Assembly (NCBI GenBank): GCA_016808115.1
Contig: JAEQBH010002956.1
Coordinates: 1 to 64,000 of the forward strand
Length of the DNA stretch: 64,000 nucleotides
Reading direction: 5' to 3'
From: Tetrastigma voinierianum
Lineage: Eukaryota > Streptophyta > Magnoliopsida > Vitales > Vitaceae
Of this stretch, positions 23,996 through 36,713 are shown piece after piece. The notes beneath the pieces were generated by a model. It had not been told where the DNA came from. It did not search any database and saw nothing but the letters and a program-made list of their open reading frames with translations. The first letter of the stretch is position 1, and every line of letters starts with the position of its first letter. Made by a program: the position numbers and the translations under genes.

Positions 23996-24941
23996 TGTTA
24001 GGATGAGACCTCTTTCCCAAGCTCTTATCGAATGGCTCCACCAAAGGTTGATAGGATTGCGGGAAGCAGTCGCGGATTTTCTCGATCTGCGGAGAAGCGA
24101 ATCCGGCCGTCAAAAAACTGCCGTGCGGAGACACTTGGTGTTGTCTCGAAAGAAGCAAGATGGATCGCCGGATGTGTGTAGATTACCGAGCGAACAAAGT
24201 CATGATCAAGAACAAGTATCCGATGCCTTCGTTGCAAAGTGCAATTGATTGAGCAAGGTCAGTACTTCATGAAGAATTTAGACTTGTGATTAGGATATTG
24301 TAGCAAGTGCGGCGTGGTTGAAGGGGATGAGGCAAAGACTACAAGTGTGGCGTGGTATGGAAGCCCGAGTTTTTAGTCATGCCCGCCAGTTGACTAGCGC
24401 CCCCGACATTTGTAACCTCGCTGAATGATGTCCTATTCGACTTCCTGGACTCATTCGTAGTGGTATACTTGAACGACATAGTGATCTACAACTTGACTTT
24501 AGAAGATCACTTGGTACACCTCGAGAAGTTATTTGATAGACTGAGGCAGAATCAGTTGTATGTTAAGAAGAGAAAAGTATGGGATTTTTTCTCATATCGA
24601 GATCAAGTTTTTAGGTCACTGATTTCCAGGAATACCATATTCAGATGGATGGTGCAAAGGTGGCGACAATTCGAGATTAGCCGACCTCGAGCCAATTGTG
24701 AAACTTCGATCTTTTCTCGACAGCAAACTACTGAATGCATCATGGGCTATTTTAAGATAGCTTGTCCTCTCCACGAGACCTTTTGAAGAAAGAGGAAGTG
24801 GGAATGGGATGTAGAGTGCAAAGCTGCCTTTCAAAATCTCAAAGAAGGATGCAATCACCTCAGGCTAGTTTTGAGGCCTTGCTCGACTTAGGATTGCCGT
24901 TTGGAAGTACACGGACGTGTCGAACGGGGCCCTAGGTGGTG
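23996..24941 (+). pseudogene. Chromovirus reverse transcriptase, 5' half
   Basis: Degenerate RT of a chromodomain-type gypsy element: KKQDGSP near 24,155, then CVDYRANKVMIKNKYPMPSL (24,175-24,235) and DSFVVVYLNDIVIYNLTLED at 24,450-24,510, with YLND in place of the catalytic Y-x-D-D. QLYVKKRKV follows. The coding sequence is interrupted after 24,941 by the nested LTR element and continues at 31,037. Stops and frame changes occur throughout. Confidence 0.75.
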
Positions 24942-26533
24942 TGATGAGTATACGTTATACTCATTTATCCTATGTGTTACTTATATTTTTAGTAGTTTTA
25001 TCATATAAATGACTGATCTAATGCTCTAAATGTTCAATTTGTGATTAGGTCAACCATGAGCGATATGGGCTTGAAAACAAAGATAGCCCAGTCAGCCGAC
25101 TACACATGCAGCAGAAGCTATTGTGATTTGATGTTTTTAGCTTTAAGATGATCTTAAATGGCTACAAACTTTATATGGATGGATAGGGGACTTCTCAGGC
25201 TTTCCAAATACCTTATTCACTCCATTTGGACTTCAAATGATCAAGTTATGACTCTTGGTAGTTGAAGGAAGAAGTGAAGAGAGCTCAAAAGTGACAAGTT
25301 AGAGAATTTTGTACATTCAGTCTTTATCATAATTTCTAAAGTGTTTTTCCTGGCTATATCCAGATTTTACACTTCAAGAGCTTTCCAACGGTACTAAGAA
25401 CACCAAAATCGAGGGTTAGGATGACAAAGTTATGGCTACGAGTTGGTCGCAGCAGGGAAAGCTGCAACAACGTCGCAACATTGCAGAGAGCTGTAGAAAC
25501 GCAACATCCTGACGTCACGATGTTGTCAAATGACGTCGCGACGTTCGGGGTTGGTTTTGGGTCGATTTTCAGCTATTTTGAGCCCATGGTGAGGTTTAAA
25601 GCTCAAACCCCAGAAGACAAGGAGACCGCTAGGGCTCGGAGAAGAGGACTTTGTCCACACTTTGGGACGAGGAAGAGGTTGTGAGCTGTTTTGAATTTGG
25701 GAGAAGATCATGAAATTGTGGAAGAAAATCCAGAATCCTGTCATTTTGATCATTAGAGTTTCTTCTTTCTCTTTTCTCATGTTTTGTCCCAAATTTATGA
25801 TGTATCAAACCTCTATTACGTTCTAACTTTGTAGTATAGGGTTTTGGTTGATTTTGGACATGAATCTTATATTTATTCGTCAATTTTCCTTTTTCTATTG
25901 TTTCTCTGTGATTGTCTATCTATTGATTCATGATTGGTTCAATTTACATATTGATTTCTAGCTAATCTCAATATAGTGAGTGGTTCTTCGCGAGATCTAA
26001 GAAAGGAGTAAAGAACTAGACATAGATGAATCAACCTAATTAGCTTGGTAGTGTAGAAATTACTGGTAATTAGGAGGCATGTGAGATTCTTGGATCTTAA
26101 AGCATCTCTAATGCTTAGGGTTGAGCTGAGAAGCAAAAGATCTAGTGTTAGTTTGTAGGTTATCCGACCTCGAGAGACTTATAATTAAATTAGGCGAGTC
26201 ACTCTGAAAGCATTTTCATGAAACAATAGAGTAGAATTTTGACTTAGACCCACACAATTTTATCATCTCTTGGTATCCATGGTTGCGAACTTCATTAGTT
26301 AGATTTAGAAATTTCATTAGTTTAGTTTAAATTCTATTTTACTATCACAATTGTTAGTTTGAATATTAGAGAAGTATTATAATTTTGGTACTTAGCCTCC
26401 CCATTTTCCCTGTGGATCGATATCCGTACTTAGGTGCACTTTATTACTTGACAAGCGTATACTTGTGCGGTTAGGAATTCTTTGCACACTTTACCGCACA
26501 TATTTTAAACACAATCACGCAAAACGCCTATCA
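24942..26533 (+). repeat. 5' LTR of nested element
   Basis: Begins TGATGAGTATACG and ends CGCCTATCA; 1,592 bp. It aligns to 29,380-31,036 throughout with scattered substitutions and short indels, so the insertion is not very recent. It contains shared TGATCAAGTTATGACTCTTG and ACTTGACAAG boxes. Confidence 0.9.
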
Positions 26534-26539
26534 AGTTTT

Positions 26540-26557
26540 TGGCATCGTTGCCGGGGA
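26540..26557 (+). promoter_or_regulatory. Primer-binding site, tRNA-Asp type
   Basis: TGGCATCGTTGCCGGGGA lies six bases after the 5' LTR. It matches the tRNA-Asp-type primer site of plant LTR elements except for one base, and would prime minus-strand DNA synthesis. Confidence 0.75.
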
Positions 26558-26694
26558 AAATCAGTTTTTTATGATAATATCAATACTAAGTGCTTCTTTA
26601 GTACTTCAAACATTTTATGTATATATATGTGTGGTTTTTAAGTTTTTGATACTTTTTGTTTTCTTTTTGCATAAAATTTCAGGTTAAAATCACA

Positions 26695-28180
26695 ATGGAT
26701 CCGATCAGCAAGTTGACAAATGCATTGGCTCACCTTGAGTAGCAACTAAGAATGCGGCAATTGGCCGATGAGCATAAAAAAAGAGTGACAACTCAAGTGA
26801 GGGAGTCAGCGTAGCAGCCATATGCATCAATGGATTATGCTCGATGGGTACCCCATTCTTGAGCAATCATAATTTTAGACAGAGCCAATACCCAAACACC
26901 TCATGGAATACAAGGTATACCACTCTTCAATCTCCACAAGTCAAAGATCAAGCTTAGAAGAAGCTATGGATGAATTAAGAAGAGCTCAAGCTGAATCTAC
27001 CATGGCATAACCTGAATTTTCAAGATCAATGGCTAAAATGGACCACTCTCAATTTAGGTTGCCTAGGTTTCTTGATCCAAATGAGATAAGTCAACCTCCA
27101 CATGAGAGAATGACAAAGTTAGAGGCTGCCATGGCTGTATTGAAAAGAGTTCATGCTGAATGCGCAACATCTTAAGTTCAATTCATGGAATTGACAAGGG
27201 CTAATGTTCAAATTCCTTTGCCATTCGAGCAGAAAGAAGATGGCTCAAAGGCCATTCTTATACTCAACTTGGATTAGAAAGAACAACCTAAATATAAGAG
27301 GAGAGTATGAGTATAGAAGAACTGATGGCAAAATATGAAAGAACAAGATAATATGGCTACAATGTCCTTTGAAGGACAACATGAGATTGCCATCATCTTA
27401 GGGTGAATATAGAAGAAGAAAACTTGAGCTATAATGAAGAAATCACCTCAAGGATAATGAAGAACTGAAGTTCAAGCGATGGAGAATGATACCTGGTACA
27501 AACCTTAGTTTGTGAAGGAAGATGAACCAACTATAGGAATCACATGAAAAGACAAATGATAAAGTTGTAGAAAACTATTCAGAATGACTTTTTTGGGTTC
27601 AATGCATGAAAGTGAAAAATGAGGAAAAAAAGCCCAACTTTCCAAGGTGGATGAGTACATCATTCACTTGAACAACGAATTGGAGGAATCATTGTAATTA
27701 AAAAATGAAATAATAGAAAATACTTAAGCCTGTGATCTTGGAAGATTATGTGCTTAAGTTGCTAATTGAGCACAATTATCGCCTCTTAGAAAAGGATGGA
27801 GGCCAGAATTACGAACATATCCATACTTGGTATAGTCTAGTTGGACTCGAAAAATGAACGGCTCAGCAGGAGGTAGCTCGAGTTGTTTTAAGGAAGAAGA
27901 ATAAAGATTTTTTTTTCAATTTCTTAGTTAGTTTAAGTTTTTTTTGAATAAATTTTCTTGCTTGATCTTGTGTTTTTTTTTTAGGTTTGGGATTTCAGGT
28001 TTTAAAGATTCAAAGTTGGTTTTTAGGACGCTAAAGGTTGAAATCTTGATTCAATTAATTTAGGAGGCTTAAGAACCAAGAGAGGAAACCATATTCAGCA
28101 TCCCCTTCATTTGGAACTAAGGTCTAACCCCTCTTAACACCTTTGCCTCCAAAGCGAGCCATATTCATTGGAGCAACTTT
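26695..28180 (+). pseudogene. Gag-like coding relic of nested element
   Basis: From ATG at 26,695 the frame reads MDPISKLTNALAHLE, then a stop, and continues with QLRMRQLADEHKKRVTTQVR before further breaks. Repeated Met/Glu/Gln-rich pieces of similar flavour continue to about 27,900. No zinc knuckle or capsid core is recognisable. It could be the decayed gag of the parent or a captured sequence; nothing intact remains. Confidence 0.4.
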
Positions 28181-28735
28181 CGGAGACTTGATCAACCTTA
28201 GGAGAGTACTCATCATCCATTCTTGCTTTTGTTTCACATTGAGGACAATGTTTAATTCAAGTTTGGGGGGGGGGTTGAATTCAAAAATTCAAAAAAAAAA
28301 ATTTCAAAAATCCAGCATTTTGGATCTCCTTACTGTTTTAGTTATTTCCTTTTAGTTGTTTAGTTTGTCGCTTGCATGAGTTTTTTCTTTCTTTATTTTG
28401 TTTGTTTTGTGTCTCACATGGGTTAGGTTGGTGCTTAGTAATGGTTTTGAGAATGTGGTTTGTGCTTAAATTGTTTCTTAGTCAAATTTGGGATACCTTT
28501 GCATTTGTTTTGATTTAGGGGACTTAGTGTATCTTTTGATTGTGGGAGACTTAGCTTAGACCAGCCCCATTGTTTCTCAATCATTTCTTAATGAAACTCC
28601 CTCCTTTTTACTAGGCCTCATTTATACACTTTGGCTCTGACATCTGTACTCCAAATTGAACTACCGAAACCTTCAACTTCTACAGTGATGAGACACTACC
28701 CTCGTAAATAGGATTCCATTGTGCCCCAGCGAAAA

Positions 28736-28825
28736 GGAAGAAAAAAGAAAAACAAAGAAAATGAGAAAAAAGAAAGAAAAGAAAAAAGAAAAGAAAAGAA
28801 AAGAAAGAAAAAAAAACAAATAAGT
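28736..28825 (+). repeat. Purine (A/G) tract in nested element
   Basis: About 90 bases almost purely A and G (AAAAGAAAGAAAAGAAAAAA type), followed by a GC-richer stretch. Together with the G-run at 28,265-28,275 it makes the strand strongly purine-asymmetric. Confidence 0.85.
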
Positions 28826-29365
28826 GAGTTTACTCACAAGTAGGTGCTGGTTTTTTTAGTTGGCGGTGGGGGTGAAGTTCGAGGAAACTAAATGCCGGTG
28901 CCATAACCAACTGGTGGGAGTCAACCAATGGATCCCCTCACATGGACAATTTTCTAAAACTCCCTTAGCATTGCTTCCTACTTTTTAGTTTTAATTTGTT
29001 GAATAAAAGTGGGTTTCACTCTGTTTTGGTTAATTTTCTTTCAAATAGAGTGAGTTGAGTTTGGTTAAAGAGTTTTTTGGAACCTTAGTCTATATTTGAG
29101 ACCTAAAACATTATTTACACAGAGTCCCTTTAGGAAAGATCGATTGAGGGCTTGGAAGAAAAACTTGCTTTGATCAACATACCCTTTGAATGCCTCGTCT
29201 TTTAGAGATGATAATTGTTTTGGCATCCCATTTTGGCTAACATGTTTTCTTAAAATATTTCCAAGCTTTCTCTTAACTTGTACTAGCACCATGCTCATAC
29301 TCATATCTATCTTAGTGTTTTTCTATTATGTTTGTGTTTCCTTTGCTTGGGGACAAGCAAAAATT

Positions 29366-29379
29366 TAAGTTTGGGGGTG
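29366..29379 (+). promoter_or_regulatory. Polypurine tract of nested element
   Basis: TTAAGTTTGGGGGTG sits immediately before the 3' LTR and is the expected plus-strand primer. A very similar box, TTCAAGTTTGGGGGGGGGG, occurs about 1.1 kb upstream at 28,255-28,275. Confidence 0.75.
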
Positions 29380-31036
29380 TGATGAATATACTTTGTACTC
29401 ATTTTATCACTATCTTTTACTTATATTTTTAGTAGTTTTATCATATAAATAAGAGATCTAATGCTCTAAATGTTCAATTTGTGATTAGGTCAACCATGAG
29501 CCAATATAGAGCAAAAACAAAGAGATAAAGCCCAAAAATCAGCAAACTACACATGTAGCAGCAGCTACTATGATTTGATGTTTCAGCTGCAAGATGATCT
29601 CAAATGGATACAAAATTTATATGGATGGATAGGATACTTCTCAGGCTTTCCAAAGATACCTTATTCACTCCATTTGGACTCCAAATGATCAAGTTATGAC
29701 TCTTGGTAATTGAAGGAGGAAGAAGAAAGAGAGAGCTCAAAAGTTACCAGTTGGAAAAATTTTTACATTCAGCCTTTATCATAATTTCTATAGTGTTTTT
29801 CCTGGCCATATCCGGATTCTACACTTCAAGAGCTTTCCAATGGTACCAAGAACACCAAAATCGAAGTTCAGATGCCAAAGTTATGGCCTTACAAAGTTTG
29901 TCCAAAAACAGGAAAGATGCAGCAATTTCGCGACGTTGTAGAGAGTTGTAGAAACGCAGCATCCCGACGTCGCAACATTGCCAAACGATGTTGCGTCGTT
30001 TGGGGTTGGTTTTGGGTCGATTTTCAGCACATTTTGAGCCAAGAATTAAGGGTTTAAAGCTCAAACCCCAAGAAGACAAAAAGAGGCAGCTAGGGCTCGG
30101 AGAAGGGGACTTTGTGCACACTTTGGGACCAAGGAAGAGGTTGTGAGCTGTTTCTAAAGATTTAGGAAGATCATGAGAATTGTGAAGAAAATTCGAGAAT
30201 CTTATCTTTGATAATTTTGATCACATTAGAGTTTCTTCTTTCTCTTTTCTCATGTTTTGTCCCAAGTTTATGATGTATCAAACCTCTATTATGTTGTAAC
30301 TCTGTAGTCTAGGGTTTTGGTTGATTTTGGACATGAATCTTATATTTATTCGTCCATTTTCCTATTTATATTATTTCTTTGTGAATTTGTTTTATCTATT
30401 GATTCATGCTTGGTTCTATTTTATATTGATTTCTTGTTAATCTCAATATGGTGAGTGGTTCTTTGAGATCTAAGAAAGTAGTAAAAGCTAGACATAGATG
30501 AATCAACACAATTAACAGTAGTGTAGAAATTACCGGTAATTAGGAGGCGTAAATTCTTGGATCTTAAAGCATCTCTAATGTGCTTTAGGTTGAGCTGAGA
30601 GAAAAAGACCTAGTGTTAGTTGGTAGGTTATCGGAGCCTCGAGAGCTTATAATTAAAATTAGGCAAGAGTCACTCCCGAAAAGCATATTCATGAAACAAT
30701 AGAGTAGAATTTTGACTTGAGTCTAAGGATTGTCCAATTGCACCAAGTACCTAGGAATTTATCATCTCTTGGTATCCTTAGTTGCGAACTTCATTAGTTA
30801 GATTTAGAAATTTCATTAGTTTAGTTTAAAATTATGTTTTACTATCACAATTGTTAGTTTGGATATTAGAGCGTATTATAATTTTGTACTTAGCATCCCA
30901 TTTCCACACATGGATCGATATCAGGTAGGTACGGTTTATTACTTGACAAGGGTATACTTGTGTGGTTAGGCATTCTTTTGCACACTTTGCTCCTTTTATA
31001 TTGCAAAACACAATCCACGCTTAAAAACGCCTATCA
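29380..31036 (+). repeat. 3' LTR of nested element
   Basis: Begins TGATGAATATACT and ends CGCCTATCA; 1,657 bp, the partner of 24,942-26,533. It is followed by the target duplication TGGTG. Confidence 0.9.
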
Positions 31037-32800
31037 TGGTGTGTTGGTGCAGAGAGGGCATCGATAGCATTCGAGAGTTGGAAGTTGGATCTGTGACGGT
31101 ACATCACCCTGAAAAGAGATGGCGAGGTCATCCATTGCCTAGGAGCGTGGAAGCGCTAGCGATGGGAACACAATTCACGGTAGTGACTAACAACATAATA
31201 ACCTTCTTCAAAACTCAAAAAAACTGCGCCAAGCAAGCACCGATACGCCGAAGTTCTTGGCGACTTTGGCTTCATGTGGGTGCCGCAGCCGGTCGACATA
31301 ACCATTGGCGACTCGTTGAGTAGGAAGGAAGTTGCGACCACGTGGGATCGTTGGTCGGTGTGATAGACTTAGCGGGTGAGTAAGACGGGGCTCCATAAGA
31401 CGACATATCAAAGGTAGTTGAATAGGTGAGAGATGGCACCCACGGGGCGTGCTAACTGAAAGGCTTAGTTGCTTTACTTCACAGGAGGGAAGCTATATGT
31501 ACCTTCAAGCAAATTGAGACAAGAGTTTCTAAAGGAAACACATGATACGAAGTGGGTTGGTCCCTAAGAGAAGAGAGAACATTGGCATTGCTGGCACGGT
31601 CTTTTCATTGGCCTAAGATGAAGGAATACGTGCAAGCCTATGTCAGACATGCCATGCTTTTCAGAGTTGATGGGCCAGTGGAAGAAGGCGAGTTTGCTAT
31701 AGCCTTTGCCCATTCTGGAAAGACCATGGCAGTGTTTATGGATGGACTTCATTAGCAAGTTTCCGAAAGTTGAGGGCTTTGGATCAGTTTTGGTAGTGGT
31801 AGATAGGTTCTCTAAGTATGCTTTATCTTCATACCAGCCCCGAATGAGTGTGAAGCAGCGCACATCTTCTTCAGCGATGTTGTGAAGCATTTTGGGATGC
31901 TTGAGGACATAGTGGTGATCAAGATACGCGGTTCTAGCGAGGTTTTGGGTTGTGCTATTCATGATGTGGGGTGAGGTGGGTTCTCAACTACTAATCACCC
32001 TCGGGCCAGAAGCGGTCGGGCCCGGAGTGAGTGAATTAAGATGCTTGAGGTACTCGCGCCACTATGTGATAGCGCTCCAGAATAAGCGGATTTGGAACTT
32101 CTTGAGCCTATGTAGTTGTCTTTGTCATAACCAGATTCAGCCACGAGACCAGGCCCTTTTGAGGGTAGCAATTAGGTTCAAACCTACCACTTGCCCTTGG
32201 GCGTGCTGGTTCAACTGGTTGCAACGTGAGCCTGCTAGCGTCTGAGTTTGGGAAACCGATATTTACTTGATGAAGCTCGAGACAACCTTGATAATGCAAG
32301 TAAACACATGAAGAAATATGCGGACAAAGGCAAGAGACCTTTGGAATTTGAGGAAGGGGAGAAGGTTCTGTTGAAGCTAACTCCTCAAATTTTGAAGAAA
32401 TCAGTATTAGTTTCAAGGAGGCTTGATCCCATGGTATGATGGCCTTTGAAATTGGGCGCATTGGGAGCGTGGCTGCAAGTTGAAGCTACCTTAGAGATTG
32501 AAGCTTCTGAACATTCCATGTAAAGCTTCTTGAAGCCTTATCATCATGATCTGATGCAGACGGAGTGCCAAGTAAACGGAACCGCCTATGATCAGGGTTG
32601 AGTTCGACAAAGAGATTACAAGCATCCTACGGGATATGAAGATGGAAGCGTGGAAGAACAAGTGGATCGAGTACTTAATTCATTGGAAGGGGACGCCCAT
32701 CAGTGAAGCAAGTTGGGAGAAGGGTGCTACTTTGTGGCAGTTTGAAGACCAGATCAATGAGTATGTGCGGCTGAAGTCAACGAGGATGTCGTACCTTTAG
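31037..32800 (+). pseudogene. Chromovirus RNase H, integrase and chromodomain
   Basis: This continues the pol broken at 24,941. RNase H remnants come first (GTQFTVVTNN at 31,168-31,197). The integrase zinc-finger and core region follows near 31,460-31,860: RSFHWPKMKEYVQAYVRHA, then SVLVVVDRFSKYA. A clean final frame (32,588-32,800) holds a chromodomain: EYLIHWKGTPISEASWE, then LWQFEDQINEY, and a stop. In chromoviruses this module binds histone marks and steers integration. The order identifies a Tekay/Del-like chromovirus; frames are broken before the last one. Confidence 0.8.
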
Positions 32801-33049
32801 CGGGGAGGTTTGTTAGCCCCTCAGCTATAGATGACCGAGTTGATGCGGCATGGGGCGTTGCCAGCGGCCTTATGCGCTCATCATGGAAGGAGATCGAGGC
32901 CAAATCGGGGAAGCCCAGTGTTGACACAAGATGAGAAGCTCGGCGTGAGTGCATAGGCCAAGCACGCACATGAGGGAAGGTAAGGACACAATCTGGATTG
33001 GAATATTTCGTAGTTGCGGTCTGACACTCCCGCGGCTTAGAGGGGAGCT

Positions 33050-33602
33050 TGGGGTGTGACACTTGAAGGAAACTTGAGGATCGAGTGGGAGCTTTTGTAT
33101 AGGCACGAGGCCGTGGGTAGCAAGTTTATGGTGGAGTGCAACAAAGAGTCATGCAGCAGAAGGAGTCCTGCGGCCCAAGGAGTCCTATGGCAATAGGAGT
33201 CCTGATAAAAAATGACTATTAATTAAGGAGGATTTGTGTGGGTGTGCATGAGTCTTGATCTAAGCGAGACGGCTAGTCGGGGAAGGATTCAAGCTAGCTT
33301 GCAGTTGAAGACATAGAGTTAGAGTAGGACTCTTAGTCAGATTTGTACTAGGACTGCCCTTGAGCATCCTATAAAGGGGTTACATTGCCCAGTGGCTAAT
33401 TAATTGAGGAATTGGATCCATAGAGCATTGGGCATCTGAGATGTAGGAGCCTTTGCCAAAATATTTTGTATTTTAAGTAAATAAAATATGAGGTTGGGAG
33501 AGAGCCTCGTCGTATTGTGTTTGTGAACGTGAGGCACATTGAAGCGGAAGCAGCGAGGTTCTTAGGCGCCACACATGCAAGCCATAAATTGGGCGTGTGA
33601 CA
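33050..33602 (+). repeat. Candidate 3' LTR of the chromovirus
   Basis: Starts TGTGACACTTGAAGG and ends GGGCGTGTGACA. It has a TATA-like CCTATAAAGGGG at about 33,369 and follows the chromodomain stop by 250 bp, all as expected for a 3' LTR. It does not resemble the LTR at 23,047-23,995, so this assignment lacks its partner. Confidence 0.4.
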
Positions 33603-33907
33603 GCTACCAAGGGCAAATGAAAAAAAATTAAGAACCATTCCTTCAAGACCCTTTCCCTGATGTCTTTCAATAGATGTGGTCATATATTTTGTATCCCAAA
33701 TTGCCATAAAGTTATGTTCGTTGGATGGCTTTGCCAGTCCTCTTTTGAGTCAGAAGGATACACCATGGATAAGATAACCATTCAACAACAGCCAATTTTG
33801 GACAAAAATATTCAATACAGATCATCTTAATGAAAACAACACGAACAAAACAAGCAAAACATGAAATTAGAGACAATTGAGAATTTAAAAAAACAAACCA
33901 GCGAGGA

Positions 33908-35060
33908 CTAAAGAAAGTTCAATTGTTTTTTGCTGTTGTTCTGCGATTGAAAGAGATGCACGAGATGATATAATTCTGTCCTGTAAGCCTCAGTTTCACC
34001 TGCCAAATCACGAAATTCTCTTTGTGAGAGAGAGGGGGGACTAGAGATGGAGAAATTAAAGAGAATATATATTGAGTAGTACGTACCATTTTTTAGATTT
34101 ATACGTTCTTTCCCAGCGTCGCTTCTTTTGTTTCATAGGTTCATTTTGTAATAGTTTTCTTACGCTGGGTGAGTATCATTTCTGGAGTGAGTTGTGCTAG
34201 TTGGGCCCACAAAATATGCCTATAGATTTTAGAAATTGAAAGAAATATATCTTGTATGGTTCGTGTTTTTTAAAACGGTTGTGAGAACAAAATTTGAAAA
34301 CACAGAAAATACCATTTAGTGTTCTTTGAAAATGATTCATATTCTACATTTGTGTTATCTGTGTTTTCTGTAACAAAAAAAAAAAAAAAAAAAAAAAAAT
34401 CTGTGTTATTTGTGTTTTTCTCATAATAATAATAAAAAAATAAATCGGGAACCAAACTTATTCTATTTATTTTCCTTGTATTTCTTGTTTTTCAAAACAA
34501 AAAATAATTTTCAAAAACAGTAAACAAATAGGCCCATAACTTCTATATTCTTTGTTTTCCATAAATGTTCATTACCTCAAATTCTTTCACCTGGGTTTCC
34601 ATTTCATTAATGTAGCTAATCCTTCTCAGTCTAGATTTACGAGCAGAAATTCTGTTTGAAAGAAGCCTGTCAATAACATTACAAGAATCAAGACCAAGAT
34701 AATCAGGTGTTCTGAAAAAAAAAAAAAACATGATGAAGGCGGGAATTTTGGACAAACCGTCAGTCTCGGTCGTCGGAGTTCAGGTCCCGGTTGAGGATCA
34801 CAGTGGCATCTGCCAAGCACAGTCTGGGTTCAGTCCTCAAAGAAACTTCCAGAACCACCACTGCCTGAGATTAATGGATGATTTTTGAGGGTTCTGAGAC
34901 TGATAATGGGGAACAATACTATGGCTGAATCCCTCTAGAGCAGAAGAAGGGAGAGTTGATGGATCGCCCTTGACCTTGGCGGCTGTGGAGGTGGTGGTGG
35001 CGGTGGCGGAAGTCCGGACCGGTCCTTTTTGTTCATTCCATCCATGGCTCCGCCCAGAAA
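33908..35060 (-). CDS. bZIP copy G, transcription-factor gene with MITE in intron
   Basis: Minus-strand gene. The first exon starts at about 35,045 with MDGMNKKDRSGLPPPPPPPP, a different version of the proline-rich N-terminus of copy E; it changes frame afterwards. The basic exon (34,576-34,666) is fully intact with good splice sites: LLSNRISARKSRLRRISYIN, then EMETQVKEFE; N-x7-R is present. The zipper exon (33,908-33,999) keeps ETEAYRTELYHLVHLFQSQ in the frame after its first base and ends in a stop. One base near its 5' splice site appears missing. A MITE sits in the intron between them. The product would be a nuclear DNA-binding dimer if expressed. Confidence 0.6.
34253..34535. mobile_element. 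MITE copy 3, in an intron of bZIP copy G
   Basis: Shorter, inverted relative of the MITE at 630-1088. The left end GTATGGTTCGTGTTTTTTAA mirrors the right end ACAGTAAACAAATAGGCCC. It carries a 26-base A-run. It lies between the basic and zipper exons. Confidence 0.55.
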
Positions 35061-35129
35061 AACAACCACAAAACAAATTATAACTTTTAACATAAGATAG
35101 AGAAAACCTGAGGGAAAAGAAAAACAAAA

Positions 35130-35883
35130 GACTATCAAAGTATATTGTGTACTAACCCTACAACATATAGTAATAGTATTTTTAAAAGGAAAACTTTGTA
35201 TATATAGGGAAGAAAATTAATATATTAGTAAGAGATTACTAAATATAGGCTATTTTCCTTGCAATAATTAATTTTACTCAACTATTTCTAAATAATGCCA
35301 TAAATGTAAGAACCATTAATATCATATGTGACTAATTAAATGCACTGGATGGAGTCAGATTTTTTGGTTCTGGATGCTAATATTAGCCCAAATGAAAAGA
35401 GCATGGAGACAGAGGATTATTGTTTAATTTTGATTGTTTTCTTAGGCTCTTGTTTGGAATCGGAAAGTACTTGGAAAAAAAATATTAAGGAAAATAAAAT
35501 TTTCTCATATTTAGCTTCACAATTGAAGAATATATATAAAAAAATTAAATATAATCTAAAATTTAAAATTTATATTTTAAATTTCTTAGTTCTTATATAA
35601 TAAGAAAAACATATAAAATGAGTTTAAATAAATATAAGAGAATGCTCAATGAGGACAGTTTAAAAAGGCAAGCTCATGTGGGGATATATAAAATTCTTAG
35701 TTCTTTGTTCTCATATAGAGCACTTATCATGCATAACTCATGTAATAGAGTGCTTAATGTTTAAAAAAAGCAATGATATAGGGAGGGGAGGTGTCCTGAG
35801 TTAAAGTCTTAGTGGGGACAATTTACTACATAATAATTAAAATGTTTAGCTGTTAATAATATATATATATATATATATATATA

Positions 35884-35921
<38 letters not shown>

Positions 35922-36689
35922 CATTAATTAATTAATTAGGGGTTCCCACCCTATTCCCTACCAAAATGGTTGAGGTGTTTTTCCTCAACAATAATGTTAC
36001 AACAATAATTAATGAATTTTATCAATAATGTTACAACAATAATGTTATCCATTTCACAAAAAAAAAAAAAAAAAAAAAAAAAAAACAATAATGTTATCAA
36101 ATTGAATGATAATATATTTCATATAAAAATTATAATTTATTTAGAAATAAATTGTTATATAGTGGGCCAATTTTGAAAAGAAATTTGTAGATTGGATGCA
36201 AAAATTCATAAACTTTAAAAAATAATCATAGCAAAATATTTCTTCAGGTATTGTATGTAATTCAATAAGCCTTTTCAAAAATTTTAAATGTGATGGGGCA
36301 AAGATTAAGAATGGGGATGCTATACATTAAAATTTTAATGAAATTTTATTTTTTTTCATTTATTTAAAACTAAAATCACATGGAAATAGTTTAGGGTGGG
36401 TCCCATGGGTTAAATAGAAAGAATGGATTTAGGGTTTAGCAGTGTTACTAAAATTGCATGTTTTGTATTATTTCATGGAAATAGTGCATTTCAAGTGATA
36501 TGTGATACTTGGGTTATATTTTCCTTCTTATTGGTCTAATAGTGCACCTCTACATAATTCTCTTTATTTTCTTCCAAAATTTCATTCATTCTAATTTTTC
36601 TCTTTATTTTCTTTCCATAGTACTTTTAGAGTTTCAAATAAAAACTTAGTAAATTAAACTTAGTCAAGTAAGGCAATTGTGTATATTGA
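35130..36689. other. AT-rich upstream region of copy G
   Basis: No gene is supported; the 86-codon frame at 35,340-35,600 is low-complexity Lys/Ile/Leu. It contains an interrupted (AT)n at 35,858-35,920 and a 27-base A-run at 36,058-36,085. Around 35,760-35,990 are SINE-like words (GTGGGGACAATTTACTACA) without a convincing box A and B pair. Confidence 0.5.
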
Positions 36690-36713
36690 GATATCTAATT
36701 GTATAAGTAGAAG

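Larger units (their letters stand above)
24942..31036 (+). mobile_element. Complete nested non-autonomous LTR retrotransposon
   Basis: Two related LTRs flank a 2.85 kb interior, and the element is bracketed by the perfect 5-bp duplication TGGTG (24,937-24,941 and 31,037-31,041). The LTRs have TG...CA ends. A primer-binding site like TGGCATCGTTGCCGGGGA, matching the tRNA-Asp type used by plant gypsy elements except for one base, follows the 5' LTR. A polypurine tract GTTTGGGGGTG precedes the 3' LTR. The interior contains no protease, RT, RNase H or integrase, so it must have moved with enzymes from another element. Confidence 0.9.

Noticed and set aside
33396..33707. 103-codon minus-strand frame
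   Set aside because: It overlaps the candidate chromovirus LTR end and shows no recognisable motif.
35340..35600. 86-codon plus-strand frame
   Set aside because: Low-complexity Lys/Ile/Leu/Asn composition expected from AT-rich DNA, with no supporting copy.
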